Assembly: GCF_005154805.1 (NCBI RefSeq) | Contig: NZ_CP039727.1 | Span: 1,981,501-2,045,500, forward strand | Length of the DNA stretch: 64,000 nucleotides | Direction: 5' to 3' | DNA from: Bacillus sp. S3 | Lineage (GTDB): Bacteria; Bacillota; Bacilli; Bacillales; Cytobacillaceae | Shown here: piece after piece, positions 30,021 through 38,535 of the stretch | Layout of the letters: each line of letters opens with the position of its first letter | Numbering within the stretch: the first letter of the stretch is position 1 | The notes under the pieces: generated by a model | Told to the model about the DNA's origin: nothing | The model's input: only the letters and a program-made list of their open reading frames with translations | Databases searched by the model: none | Translations under genes and position numbers: made by a program

Positions 30021-31772
30021 ATGAAGGTTTTTTTAGAATTAGGCTGGTTTTTTAAACAGGAGAAAAAAGCGTACATATCAGGGGTTCTTATTTTATTGCT
30101 TGTTGCACTTTTACAATTAGTTCCTCCAAAAGTAATCGGGATCATTGCTGACCATATTAACAATGGCACGGTTACAAAAGGGATGCTGATCGAATGGGTA
30201 TTGGTCCTGATTGCTGTTGGACTGGCGATGTATGGACTCCGATATTATTGGAGAATTATGATTTTTGGTTCAGCCGTTAAACTGAGCAGGATTTTAAGAA
30301 ATCGTTTGTACCAGCATTTTACGAAAATGTCCCCTTCGTTTTATCAGAAAAGCAGGATTGGCGATTTAATGGCCCATGCGACGAATGACCTGTCCGCCAT
30401 CCAGCAAACAGCAGGAGCAGGGGTTTTAACACTTGTGGATTCCCTATCGACCGGGGGATTTGTCATCCTTGCCATGGCCTTCACCATCAGCTGGAAGTTA
30501 ACCTTGATTTGTTTGATCCCGATGCCGTTCATGGCATTGCTGACCAACTGGTTTGGATCCATGCTGCATAAAAGCTTTTACAAGGCCCAAGAGGCATTCT
30601 CTTCATTAAATGACAAAACCCAAGAAAGCATTACGGGGATAAAAGTCATTAAGACGTTTGGACAGGAGCAAGAAGATATTGAAGATTTCCGCAAGCAGTC
30701 AGAGGATGTCGTCCAGAAGAATATTGTCGTAGCGAAAATAGATTCCCTCTATGACCCTACCATTTCGATTATCACCGGTATTTCCTTTTTCCTATCGATT
30801 GTCTTTGGTGCAAAATACGTCCACAATGGTGAGTTAACAATCGGTGAATTAATCTCTTTTACAACTTATTTAGGCTTATTGATTTGGCCCATGCTGGCGT
30901 TTGGCTGGCTGTTTAACATTGTCGAACGAGGGCGTGCATCCTATGACCGTGTGGCCAAATTGCTTAGAGAAAAAGTAGAAATAATGGATGATGATCAAGC
31001 CTTAGATGTTGTGCCGTGTGGGGATATCTACTATAGGATTGCTGAATTTACCTATCCGGGTGAAACAAGGCCGATTTTAACAAATATTTCGTTTCCGCTT
31101 GCCCAAGGTGAAACTCTCGGCATCGTCGGCAAAACGGGTTCAGGAAAAACAACACTGTTGAAGCTGCTGATTCGGGAATTCGAGGGGTATCAAGGAGATA
31201 TTCTGTTTGGCGGGAAAACACTCCAAGACTATAAACTGGAAAAGTTACGGAAGGCGATTGGTTATGTCCCGCAAGATCATTTCCTCTTCTCGGCGACGGT
31301 CGCTGAAAATATTGCCTTTACAGACCCAACAGCCTCGATGAAGGAAATTGAAACTGCTGCAAAATTAGCCTATATCCACGATGATATTCTTCAATTTACC
31401 GATGGATATGAAACAGTTGTAGGGGAACGGGGAGTGTCCTTATCAGGAGGACAAAAACAACGAATTTCGATTGCACGGGCCTTGATAATGAACCCGGAAG
31501 TGCTCGTTCTTGATGACTCATTGTCAGCGGTCGATGCCAAAACGGAGGAATCGATCCTTTCATCCTTAAGACAAAATCGCGAAGGTAAGACAACCATCAT
31601 CACATCACACCGATTAAGTGCCATTCAGCACGCCAATCTCATACTCGTCTTAGAAGATGGAAAGGTCATCGAGAGAGGCACCCATGAGGAACTGATGGAA
31701 TTAGACGGATGGTATAAGGAAATGTATGTACACCAGCAGTTAGAAGAGCTGGTCGAGCATGGAGGGCGTTAA
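30021..31772 (+). CDS. Heterodimeric ABC exporter half, degenerate-site subunit (BmrC/YheI-like)
   Basis: A 583-residue half-transporter: six-helix type IV exporter domain, then an ATPase. Walker A is GKTGSGKTT, the signature is LSGGQKQR, but the Walker B end reads LVLDDSLSAVD, with Asp in place of the catalytic Glu. This is the feature of BmrC-type partners. The start is taken at ATG 30021 after a G run. The partner follows after one base. Drug or peptide export is likely by homology; substrate not shown. Confidence 0.85.
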   Translation: MKVFLELGWFFKQEKKAYISGVLILLLVALLQLVPPKVIGIIADHINNGTVTKGMLIEWVLVLIAVGLAMYGLRYYWRIMIFGSAVKLSRILRNRLYQHFTKMSPSFYQKSRIGDLMAHATNDLSAIQQTAGAGVLTLVDSLSTGGFVILAMAFTISWKLTLICLIPMPFMALLTNWFGSMLHKSFYKAQEAFSSLNDKTQESITGIKVIKTFGQEQEDIEDFRKQSEDVVQKNIVVAKIDSLYDPTISIITGISFFLSIVFGAKYVHNGELTIGELISFTTYLGLLIWPMLAFGWLFNIVERGRASYDRVAKLLREKVEIMDDDQALDVVPCGDIYYRIAEFTYPGETRPILTNISFPLAQGETLGIVGKTGSGKTTLLKLLIREFEGYQGDILFGGKTLQDYKLEKLRKAIGYVPQDHFLFSATVAENIAFTDPTASMKEIETAAKLAYIHDDILQFTDGYETVVGERGVSLSGGQKQRISIARALIMNPEVLVLDDSLSAVDAKTEESILSSLRQNREGKTTIITSHRLSAIQHANLILVLEDGKVIERGTHEELMELDGWYKEMYVHQQLEELVEHGGR

Positions 31773-31773
31773 T

Positions 31774-33567
31774 ATGGACGAGAAAATTCAGTTGTCAGAA
31801 CGTGAACAAAGAAAGGTCTTATTCCGCCTGCTATCCTATACAAAGCCGCATAAAAAAATCATTAGCTTTGCCTTTATCTTGTTGCTGTTAACAACGGTTG
31901 GGGACATTGTCCTGCCACTTTTAGTCAAAATCTTTATTGATGATTATTTGAAACCCGGAAAGCTAGAGTTTCAACCGCTGCTGATTCTTGGTTCCATTTA
32001 CATGGGAATACAAGTGGTAAAAGCGATTTTGATGTTTTTTCAATTTGTAAAGTTTCAAGAGATTGCCTTATATATTATCCAACAGCTGCGGATTGATGTT
32101 TTTTCAAAAGTTCAAGCTCTTGGGTTGAAGTATTTTGATAAAACACCTGCCGGCAGTATCGTGTCACGTGTAACGAATGATACAGAGGCAATCAAGGATA
32201 TGTTTGTGACCGTAATTGCGACGTTTATTCAAAGCGGGTTTTTATTGACGGGTATATTTATTGCGATGTTTATCCTGGATGTTAAGCTGGCACTATTATG
32301 TGTGGTTATTATCCCAATTTTATTATTTGTTATGAATTTATACAGAAAATTAAGTTCGCGATTCTATTTGGATATGCGTGAACGACTAAGCCAGTTGAAT
32401 GCGAAACTAGCCGAGTCATTGTCAGGCATGGCGATTATTCAAGTGTTTCGTCAGGAAAAACGTCTGCGAAACGAGTTTGGAGACATAAATGAGAAACACT
32501 TCAATGCAGGGATGAAAAATATTAAAATTGATGGGCTTTTATTAAGACCGGCGATTGACTTGATTTATATTTTTGCCCTGATTATGGTTCTCAGTTATTT
32601 CGGGGTTAACTCGTTCCAACATAGTATAGAAATCGGGGTCATCTATGCGTTTATCAATTATTTGGATCGTTTCTTTGAACCGGTAAACCAAATGATGATG
32701 CGGCTGTCCTTGTATCAGCAGGCGATTGTTGCCGGCTCAAGGGTATTTAAATTGCTTGATGAGGAGGATTTGGCTCCGGCTCAAAGGGAACAGAAGAACA
32801 TTTCCATTGATGAGGGAAAAATTGAGTTCAGAAATTTAACTTTTTCCTATGATGGAAAGCGGGATGTACTAAAGAATATTTCCTTCACGGCCAATCCGGG
32901 TGAAACAGTCGCACTTGTCGGGCATACCGGCAGCGGCAAAAGTTCGATTATTAATCTGATGATGCGCTTTTACGAATTCGAACGTGGTGAGATTTTAGTA
33001 GATGGAGAGTCTATTCGCAACTATACCAAGCCTGAGCTTAGAGAGAAAATGGGACTTGTCCTCCAGGATCCGTTTTTATTTTACGGGACGGTAAAGGATA
33101 ATATTCGGCTTCATAATGAAGAGATGACAGATGAACAAGTCGAAGAAGCAGCAAGATTTGTTCAAGCACATTTGTTTATTAACCGCCTGGAAGATGGCTT
33201 TGACCACAAAGTAGTGGAAAGAGGGGCGACCTTCTCAAGCGGGCAGCGGCAGTTAATTGCTTTCGCCAGAACGATTGCGGCAAATCCGAAAATATTGGTC
33301 TTGGATGAAGCGACAGCTAATATTGATACGGAGACAGAAGAAGCGATTCAAACGGCATTAGCTAAAATGCGAAAAGGCCGAACGACAATCGCGATCGCCC
33401 ACCGTTTATCAACGATTCAGGATGCGGATCTCATTCTTGTGCTCCATCAAGGGGAAATTGTCGAACGGGGAACCCATCAGGAACTACTGGCACAAGAAGG
33501 CTTATATCATAAAATGTTCCTCTTGCAAAACGGAGCAATGGAGCACTTAAATGGAGTTGTCCATTAA
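31774..33567 (+). CDS. Heterodimeric ABC exporter half, catalytic subunit (BmrD/YheH-like)
   Basis: A 597-residue half-transporter with six membrane helices and an ATPase. Walker A is GHTGSGKSS and Walker B is LVLDEATANID with the catalytic Glu, but the signature is FSSGQRQL rather than LSGGQ. With its partner it would make one active and one degenerate ATP site, the asymmetric arrangement of BmrCD. ATG 31774 follows GGAGGG; an in-frame ATG at 31759 lies inside the upstream gene. The pair is inserted between yneF and ynzD/ccdA compared with B. subtilis. Confidence 0.87.
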   Translation: MDEKIQLSEREQRKVLFRLLSYTKPHKKIISFAFILLLLTTVGDIVLPLLVKIFIDDYLKPGKLEFQPLLILGSIYMGIQVVKAILMFFQFVKFQEIALYIIQQLRIDVFSKVQALGLKYFDKTPAGSIVSRVTNDTEAIKDMFVTVIATFIQSGFLLTGIFIAMFILDVKLALLCVVIIPILLFVMNLYRKLSSRFYLDMRERLSQLNAKLAESLSGMAIIQVFRQEKRLRNEFGDINEKHFNAGMKNIKIDGLLLRPAIDLIYIFALIMVLSYFGVNSFQHSIEIGVIYAFINYLDRFFEPVNQMMMRLSLYQQAIVAGSRVFKLLDEEDLAPAQREQKNISIDEGKIEFRNLTFSYDGKRDVLKNISFTANPGETVALVGHTGSGKSSIINLMMRFYEFERGEILVDGESIRNYTKPELREKMGLVLQDPFLFYGTVKDNIRLHNEEMTDEQVEEAARFVQAHLFINRLEDGFDHKVVERGATFSSGQRQLIAFARTIAANPKILVLDEATANIDTETEEAIQTALAKMRKGRTTIAIAHRLSTIQDADLILVLHQGEIVERGTHQELLAQEGLYHKMFLLQNGAMEHLNGVVH

Positions 33568-33573
33568 ATAGAA

Positions 33574-33602
33574 GAAAGCCCGGTGCATGCCGGGCTTTCG
33601 CA
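33574..33602. terminator. Terminator after the ABC exporter pair
   Basis: GAAAGCCCGG/CCGGGCTTTC stem with a short palindromic loop between convergent genes. Confidence 0.75.
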
Positions 33603-33629
33603 TTGGATTATAATGAATGTTCTGATCTA

Positions 33630-33806
33630 TTAGCAAGCTGATGATGAAACTTTTTTTATATAGTTTCTATTATATTCATTTAAAAGGTTATCGAGTTCCT
33701 GGCTATAGCGAATTGCAACGGAGGAAGTGAAGCCGTTGGTTGTGGCGACTTGAATTAATTCAGCTCGTTTTTTTTCAATTAATGCAACTAATTCTTGTTT
33801 GATCAC
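33630..33806 (-). CDS. ynzD: Spo0E-like aspartyl-phosphate phosphatase (YnzD)
   Basis: A 58-residue helical-hairpin protein on the minus strand. The Spo0E-family signature SQELDNLLNEY is clear, preceded by an IEKKRAELIQVA helix. Such proteins dephosphorylate Spo0A-P and hold back sporulation. The GTG start at 33806 has AAAGGA eight bases upstream. Position between yneF and ccdA, in the opposite direction, matches B. subtilis ynzD. Confidence 0.85.
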   Translation of the reverse strand: MIKQELVALIEKKRAELIQVATTNGFTSSVAIRYSQELDNLLNEYNRNYIKKVSSSAC

Positions 33807-34080
33807 GGCCGATTTCCTTTCCGGAGTAACTCCTAATTTTAGGGAAATATAGATTAATAGACTACCAAAATGGGCATTGTTTTACTAGTATAACCTATGA
33901 TGTAAATAATTTCAAAGATATTTGTAAAATAATATCCAATATTTTAGGCTTGAAAATGGAAAATTTGAATTTTTTTTGAATTGTTATCCTTTGGGTCACA
34001 AAATATTCATGTTAACCATTATCATTTGGGCAAAAGTTTTGTTAGAATGGAGAGGTATCGACTATATTGGGAGTGTTAAT

Positions 34081-34791
34081 ATGTCTGATGTAAATATATT
34101 TTTGGCATTAGGGGCAGGATTTTTAAGCTTTATTTCGCCATGCTGCCTGCCGCTGTATCCTGCGTTTCTATCCTATATTACCGGGATGTCTGTCGGCGAA
34201 TTAAAAAGTGAAAATGCGATGCTACAGAAGCGCAGCCTGTTACATACGTTATTTTTCTTACTAGGATTTTCCATCATTTTTATCGTCATTGGATTTGGAA
34301 CGTCCTTCTTTATCGGCCGCTTTTTTGTTGAATACAAGGATTTAATCCGTCAGCTCGGCGGGATCTTCATTGTTTTATTCGGATTAATCATTGTGGGCGT
34401 CCTAAATCCGCAGTTTTTGATGAAGGACCGTCGTGTCGAATTTAAAAATCGGCCATCCGGATATATTGGTTCCATTTTAATCGGCATGGCCTTTGCAGCA
34501 GGCTGGACACCTTGTACAGGGCCCATTCTGTCAGCAGTCATTCTGCTCGCGGCGTCAAACCCAGGCTCAGGTGTTTTATACATGACTGCCTACTCATTGG
34601 GCTTTGCGATTCCATTTTTAATTTTATCGTTCTTTGTGGGCCGCATGAAATGGATCAAAACACACAGTGGCAAGATCATGAAATTCGGCGGCTATCTGAT
34701 GATTATTATGGGGATTGTCCTGTTCTTTGACTGGATGACGAAAATCATTACGATCTTTTCCGGCCTTTTTGGCGGCTTTACAGGTTTCTAA
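34081..34791 (+). CDS. ccdA: Thiol-disulfide transporter CcdA
   Basis: A 236-residue polytopic membrane protein (six helices) that passes electrons from thioredoxin to extracytoplasmic thiol proteins for cytochrome c maturation and spore cortex formation. The two redox cysteines are in [13 protein letters not shown] and [12 protein letters not shown] 34081 after GGGAGTG. In B. subtilis ccdA is followed by the CheY-like ccdB (yneI), which is absent here. Confidence 0.94.
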   Translation: MSDVNIFLALGAGFLSFISPCCLPLYPAFLSYITGMSVGELKSENAMLQKRSLLHTLFFLLGFSIIFIVIGFGTSFFIGRFFVEYKDLIRQLGGIFIVLFGLIIVGVLNPQFLMKDRRVEFKNRPSGYIGSILIGMAFAAGWTPCTGPILSAVILLAASNPGSGVLYMTAYSLGFAIPFLILSFFVGRMKWIKTHSGKIMKFGGYLMIIMGIVLFFDWMTKIITIFSGLFGGFTGF

Positions 34792-34972
34792 ATAATTATT
34801 GCGGGTTTGCAAAAGGTTGCCATTCTTGTAGTTTTTAAGTTTTCCTTCATTTGGATAGGTTACCTGTGCATTTCAATATTGGGAACATAAATACAGTGAA
34901 AAACTTATAGCAAAATGGATCATTTGAGATATAATGGGGTAGTAAATAATTAAATAAGGGAAGTATGGTCGA

Positions 34973-35452
34973 ATGAATTACGTTCTTATTTCTTCAATCG
35001 GAGCAGTTTTGATGGGCTTCTTTGCGTTGTTTGTCCGCATGAAGGCAGCAAAGAAACCGGCAAATGTGAAAAAAATCATCATGCCGCCAATCTTTATGTC
35101 GACAGGGGCCTTGATGTATATCGTTCCGGAATTTAGACTTACCCCAATGGAAATTTTAGAGGCTGTCATCGTCGGAATGGTATTTTCGATCTTACTTATC
35201 AAAACCTCTAAATTCGAAGTTCGCGACAATGATATTTATTTAAAGCGCTCAAAGGCGTTTATCTTTATTCTAATTGGCTTGTTAGTCCTACGACTTGCTT
35301 TAAAAACCATTTTAAGCAGCACCATCGACATCGGTCAGCTAAGCGGCATGTTCTTCCTATTGGCATTCAGTATGATTGTGCCATGGCGCGTGGCGATGTA
35401 TCGATCTTACATGAAACTTTATAATGAGCTCCATGGAATAAAAATGATTTAA
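34973..35452 (+). CDS. ccdC: CcdC (YneJ) membrane protein
   Basis: A 159-residue protein with four or five membrane helices, matching the CcdC domain (RMKAAKKPANVKKIIMPPIF, RSKAFIFILIGLL, PWRVAMYRSYMKLYNEL). It lies downstream of ccdA in Bacillus and is not essential for cytochrome c synthesis there; its role is unclear. The 181-nt gap to ccdA holds no gene. Confidence 0.85.
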   Translation: MNYVLISSIGAVLMGFFALFVRMKAAKKPANVKKIIMPPIFMSTGALMYIVPEFRLTPMEILEAVIVGMVFSILLIKTSKFEVRDNDIYLKRSKAFIFILIGLLVLRLALKTILSSTIDIGQLSGMFFLLAFSMIVPWRVAMYRSYMKLYNELHGIKMI

Positions 35453-35458
35453 TCTAAC

Positions 35459-35491
35459 AAACACTGACTCTTTCTTGGGTCAGTGTTTTTT
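35459..35491 (+). terminator. Terminator of ccdC
   Basis: AAACACTGAC/GTCAGTGTTT stem with a T-rich tail. Confidence 0.8.
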
Positions 35492-35529
35492 ATTTTCTTT
35501 GGTGTAGGGGAGTTCTACATGTGTGTTTT

Positions 35530-35727
35530 GATGAAGGACTTTTTGAAGGAAAATGAGAGAGGAAAAGTCCGTCATAAGCGAGATGAAGGACTTTTTAGAG
35601 GAAAACGTGAGAGGAAAAGTCCGTCATAAGCGAGATGAAGGACTTTTTAGAGGTAATTGTAAGAGGAAAAGTCCGTCACAAATCATGATGAAGGACTGTT
35701 TTAGAAGAAATCATGAGAGGAAAAAGG
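35530..35727. repeat. 52-bp tandem repeat, about 3.8 copies
   Basis: Units start at GATGAAGGAC at 35530, 35582, 35634 and 35687 (lengths 52, 52, 53 and a 41-nt partial). Each unit contains GGACTTTT and GAAAAGTCC facing each other, so each can fold as a hairpin. Units 1 and 2 are nearly identical. It lies between the converging ccdC and yneK genes. Confidence 0.85.
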
Positions 35728-35796
35728 AGGATTAACATCAAAGAAGAGCAGTACTATTTATATATTTTGTTGTGCTGGTCATAATTAGCAAAAATA

Positions 35797-35821
35797 AAAA
35801 CCGTTCGTTGTGAACGGTTTA
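35797..35821 (-). terminator. Terminator of yneK
   Basis: AAACCGTTC/GAACGGTTT stem overlapping the yneK stop codon, followed by a T-rich stretch on the minus strand. Confidence 0.75.
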
Positions 35822-36250
35822 GAACAAGTGCTCATATGGGGCAACATCAATTTGATTTTGAAACAGCTTCTTCCGTAAAAATTTATGATCTCGTTTCGGC
35901 GTCGCCTGAATATACCCACGAATCACCAGCTCTTGCGTGATGATGGGGGCATTTTCTTGAATCGCCAATTCACCAATTTTTCCTGCTATTTTATGCCGAG
36001 CAACATCACGGAACAGCTCGGGAACAGGGCTGACCAAATCCTCAAGAAGAGCTTTTTCCTCGTCCTTCCACAGGTGACGCGACTCATTGACATAATGCTC
36101 TTCCCAATCCATGACCGATTTGCCATCTTCCTTCGGCATTTTCTTCAAAAACTTGCGGAACATAAAAAATCCGCCGATGGAAAACGCACCGATTAAAAAT
36201 ACAACCCAAAAAAGGATAAACCATAAAAACCAACCTTGCAGCTGTGCCAT
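35819..36250 (-). CDS. yneK: DUF2621 protein YneK
   Basis: A 143-residue protein with one N-terminal membrane helix (WFLWFILFWVVFLIGAFSIGG region) and a cytoplasmic domain with DWEEHYVNESRHLW and KIAGKIGELA segments, as in YneK/DUF2621. Function unknown. ATG 36250 is chosen over a GTG nine bases upstream because AGGTGA precedes it. It is convergent with ccdC, as in Bacillus genomes. Confidence 0.85.
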   Translation of the reverse strand: MAQLQGWFLWFILFWVVFLIGAFSIGGFFMFRKFLKKMPKEDGKSVMDWEEHYVNESRHLWKDEEKALLEDLVSPVPELFRDVARHKIAGKIGELAIQENAPIITQELVIRGYIQATPKRDHKFLRKKLFQNQIDVAPYEHLF

Positions 36251-36504
36251 TTCATTCACCTACAAAAAACAATATTATGTCTTATTATAGTCTGTTTAGA
36301 GGAAAATTGACAAGTTATCGCCATGATATTGAAGTGGAAGGGTAATTAATAAGGCTTAAAGAGCAAATTAAGCCATATGAAAACCTTGTCGAAAAAGTGA
36401 CAAATCCCCCGATTCTATTGATAAATACTATATTCCATTGTAATATGGTTACAAATGATAGCAACATAAAATGATAGTTATGATCAATTAAATACTCATC
36501 CTAC

Positions 36505-36601
36505 GGGGCTGATTGGGGTGCTGGTGCCCTCCACAGTCTTCAAAACTGCTTGAGACCTGCGTGCCAGGTCTGGTGGGTTCGATTCCCACGCAGTCCCGCC
36601 A
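36505..36601 (+). tRNA. selC: tRNA-Sec (selenocysteine, anticodon TCA)
   Basis: A 97-nt tRNA with encoded CCA. The anticodon arm CAGT-CTTCAAA-ACTG gives TCA, which reads UGA. Selenocysteine-type features are an 8-nt acceptor strand on each side (GGGGCTGA/GCAGTCCC, one G-T and one mismatch), a long variable arm with a 7-bp AGACCTG/CAGGTCT stem, and the T arm GTGGG-TTCGATT-CCCAC. The anticodon stem is only four clean pairs in my fold. The selA, selB and selD genes are not in the window. A decayed integrase lies immediately downstream. Confidence 0.88.
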
Positions 36602-36729
36602 ACCTTGATATAAAAGGGTTTATAAGGGTTTTTGAGAAGTTAACTTAAATGAAAGTTTTTTTCCAACAACATACAATTTTATCTTTGGTCACATTTTGGT
36701 ACATTGAGTTTTTAATAATTTACATAGGT

Positions 36730-36935
36730 TTATTTATTCAGCTGCTCGAATTGATGGGCAGCTTCTTTTTGTTGTTTTTGGTAACACATACAGTGTATGT
36801 GTCCATCTTGATCCAAATTGTCGAGTGTCCTTATCGTTCCGAAACTACTTTTGGATGTTACCTTGTTGTAGCAATAAAGCAGAGTAAGTATACTATAAAT
36901 CATGAAAACAGATATAGGGTGGAAAAAGAAATATG
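36730..36935 (-). pseudogene. Tyrosine recombinase (phage integrase) remnant beside tRNA-Sec
   Basis: On the minus strand the catalytic region can be read through stops and one frameshift. Pieces in order are YICFHDL (from YIRFHDLRHTH), a stop, YTYSALLLQQGNIQKVVSER, a stop replacing Leu, GHSTI and MDTYT, then in a second frame QKEAAHQFEQLNK and the stop at 36730. The HDLRHTH, VVSERLGH and DTYSH motifs of integrases are recognisable although mutated. Integrases commonly lie beside the tRNA they target. Confidence 0.75.
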
Positions 36936-37113
36936 TTATTTCTTTTTTTATAATTCCACTGCAGTTGAGGTTTTCTTTTTAGAATTATTAATGCCCATTT
37001 TTGTACTCCTTTCTCCATTATTATGAGAAAAGAAAGGTAAAAACATGAAAAGTTTAAATTAAATCAATTTGGAAAAACAAAAAAATATATGTGAAGTAGA
37101 AGGGATAAAATGA

Positions 37114-37224
37114 ATGGATAGTGAAACCAAAAATCCAACTTATTCAGCCCACTTTATCTATGTTTGCAATGGTTCAGAACTAACCGACCAAGAACAAAGG
37201 TACATGTGCATCGGTCAAAAATGA
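37114..37224 (+). CDS. Possible small protein of 36 residues
   Basis: ATG at 37114 with AGAAGGGA eight bases upstream opens a 36-codon frame ending at TGA 37222. The product (MDSETKNPTYSAHFIYVCNG, then SELTDQEQRYMCIGQK) has two cysteines and no membrane segment. I do not recognise it. It lies in the decayed element next to tRNA-Sec; it could be real or chance. Confidence 0.35.
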   Translation: MDSETKNPTYSAHFIYVCNGSELTDQEQRYMCIGQK

Positions 37225-37485
37225 TCCAGGTAGAATCTAGTAAATAAATGAAATAAGCCGTATATTTGATTAATAAAATCAGGATATACGGCTATTTGTA
37301 ATGCACACTGGAAAGGTTGTGCTTATTTTTATAATTCGGGCTTATCTTGTATTAAATAAACTAATAAACCTAATTGCTCTGCACAAAATCGTCACATGTT
37401 TTTGAAAAAACATATGACCGTTTTCCACATTAAACACTATATTTTCTATAGGAGGGACTTTATTAGAAGAAGGGCAGTGGTCAAG

Positions 37486-38307
37486 ATGGCAAAATATAGA
37501 ATGGTGCGTACTGATTTTTGGAATAATCCGATTGTTTCAGAAGAGATGACCCCGGAGGATAAGTATTTTTACCTCTATCTTCTTACCAATCCTAATACGA
37601 CTCAAATTGGAATTTATCGAATTACGAAAAAACAAATGGCTTTTGATTTGGGTTATTCGATTGAGAGTGTTCATTCGTTAATGGAACGATTCATCCTGCG
37701 CCACAAGGTGATTCGTTATAATCCTGAAACGAGAGAACTCGCGATTAAAAATTGGGGGAAATATAACCTTCATAAAGGCGGGAAACCGGTTATGGATTGT
37801 ATCTATTCTGAATTAAAAGATGTCGAGGATCTCTCGCTTATTCAATATGTTTCGGAATCTATTCATAAGGAGGAAATTCGCAGCCTATTTGAATCTTTTG
37901 GTGGACAAGTAGAGATGCTTTACTGCAATGATGTCAGTGAAGAAGATGAAAATGATACATATGTCGATATTGAATGCAAAGAGTTAGACGATACGTTCAA
38001 GCCTCGTTATACGATACGGGGACAAAAAGAAAAAGAAAAACAAAAAGAAAAAGAAAAACAAAAAGAAAAACAACAACAACAAGCTTTATGCCCCATTCTA
38101 GTGAACAATCCTAAACTCGAGAATTCAGTACAGAATAATCAAAAAGATGTGAAAGAAATTGTTGAATTTTGGCACAACAATAGTTTTGGTTTTACGAACG
38201 TAAATGCGAAACAGCAGCTGTTATCTTGGTTAGGTGGCTCTAGTTATTTACAGCCGAATCGAATCCTAATGGAAGAGCTATTCCAAGTGGATTTGAACTC
38301 AACATAG
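37486..38307 (+). CDS. Phage-type replication initiation / DnaD-like protein, probably shortened
   Basis: A 273-residue protein. Its N-terminal half (MVRTDFWNNPIVSEEMTPED, FYLYLLTNP, IGIYRITKKQMAFDLGYS) is the winged-helix domain of phage replisome organisers. A charged KEKEKQKEKE linker and poly-Gln follow. The C-terminus (KEIVEFWHNNSFGF...LLSWLGGSS) looks like the start of a DnaD/DnaB_2 domain that ends early. ATG 37486 is the conserved start. With the integrase remnant it marks a former prophage or integrative element. Confidence 0.65.
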   Translation: MAKYRMVRTDFWNNPIVSEEMTPEDKYFYLYLLTNPNTTQIGIYRITKKQMAFDLGYSIESVHSLMERFILRHKVIRYNPETRELAIKNWGKYNLHKGGKPVMDCIYSELKDVEDLSLIQYVSESIHKEEIRSLFESFGGQVEMLYCNDVSEEDENDTYVDIECKELDDTFKPRYTIRGQKEKEKQKEKEKQKEKQQQQALCPILVNNPKLENSVQNNQKDVKEIVEFWHNNSFGFTNVNAKQQLLSWLGGSSYLQPNRILMEELFQVDLNST

Positions 38308-38535
38308 CGGCAGGTGAAGATTCATGATTATGGTTAAAATAAAGTTAATCTAACAGCACTATTCTTTGTTGCGTTATTATTTTTCGGCGGTCTAATCGTG
38401 TCAATCTGTACTGATTCAATAAGTTTGTGTTATTTTAACATTGTGTGTATTTGATTGATAACTAAGTTCTTTAAACTGAAAGTTTGAATCATTCTTGTTA
38501 TAGGTAAATTATCAGAAAATGAAGGAGGAATACCC

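Noticed and set aside
29981..30055. 24-codon frame overlapping the start of the ABC exporter gene, as a possible leader peptide
   Set aside because: No ribosome binding site and no terminator/antiterminator pair follows, so a BmrB-like attenuator is not supported.
35530..35727. CRISPR array
   Set aside because: Units follow each other directly with no unique spacers, and no cas genes are present.
35553..35735. 60-codon frame
   Set aside because: It is made entirely of the 52-bp tandem repeat.
36649..37026. Hydrophobic 125-codon frame on the plus strand
   Set aside because: It is antisense to the integrase remnant and A+T-rich; it has no family features.
38330..38454. Hydrophobic frame LTALFFVALLFFGGLIV
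   Set aside because: No start codon with ribosome binding site; could be a fragment of a small membrane protein but too little to call.
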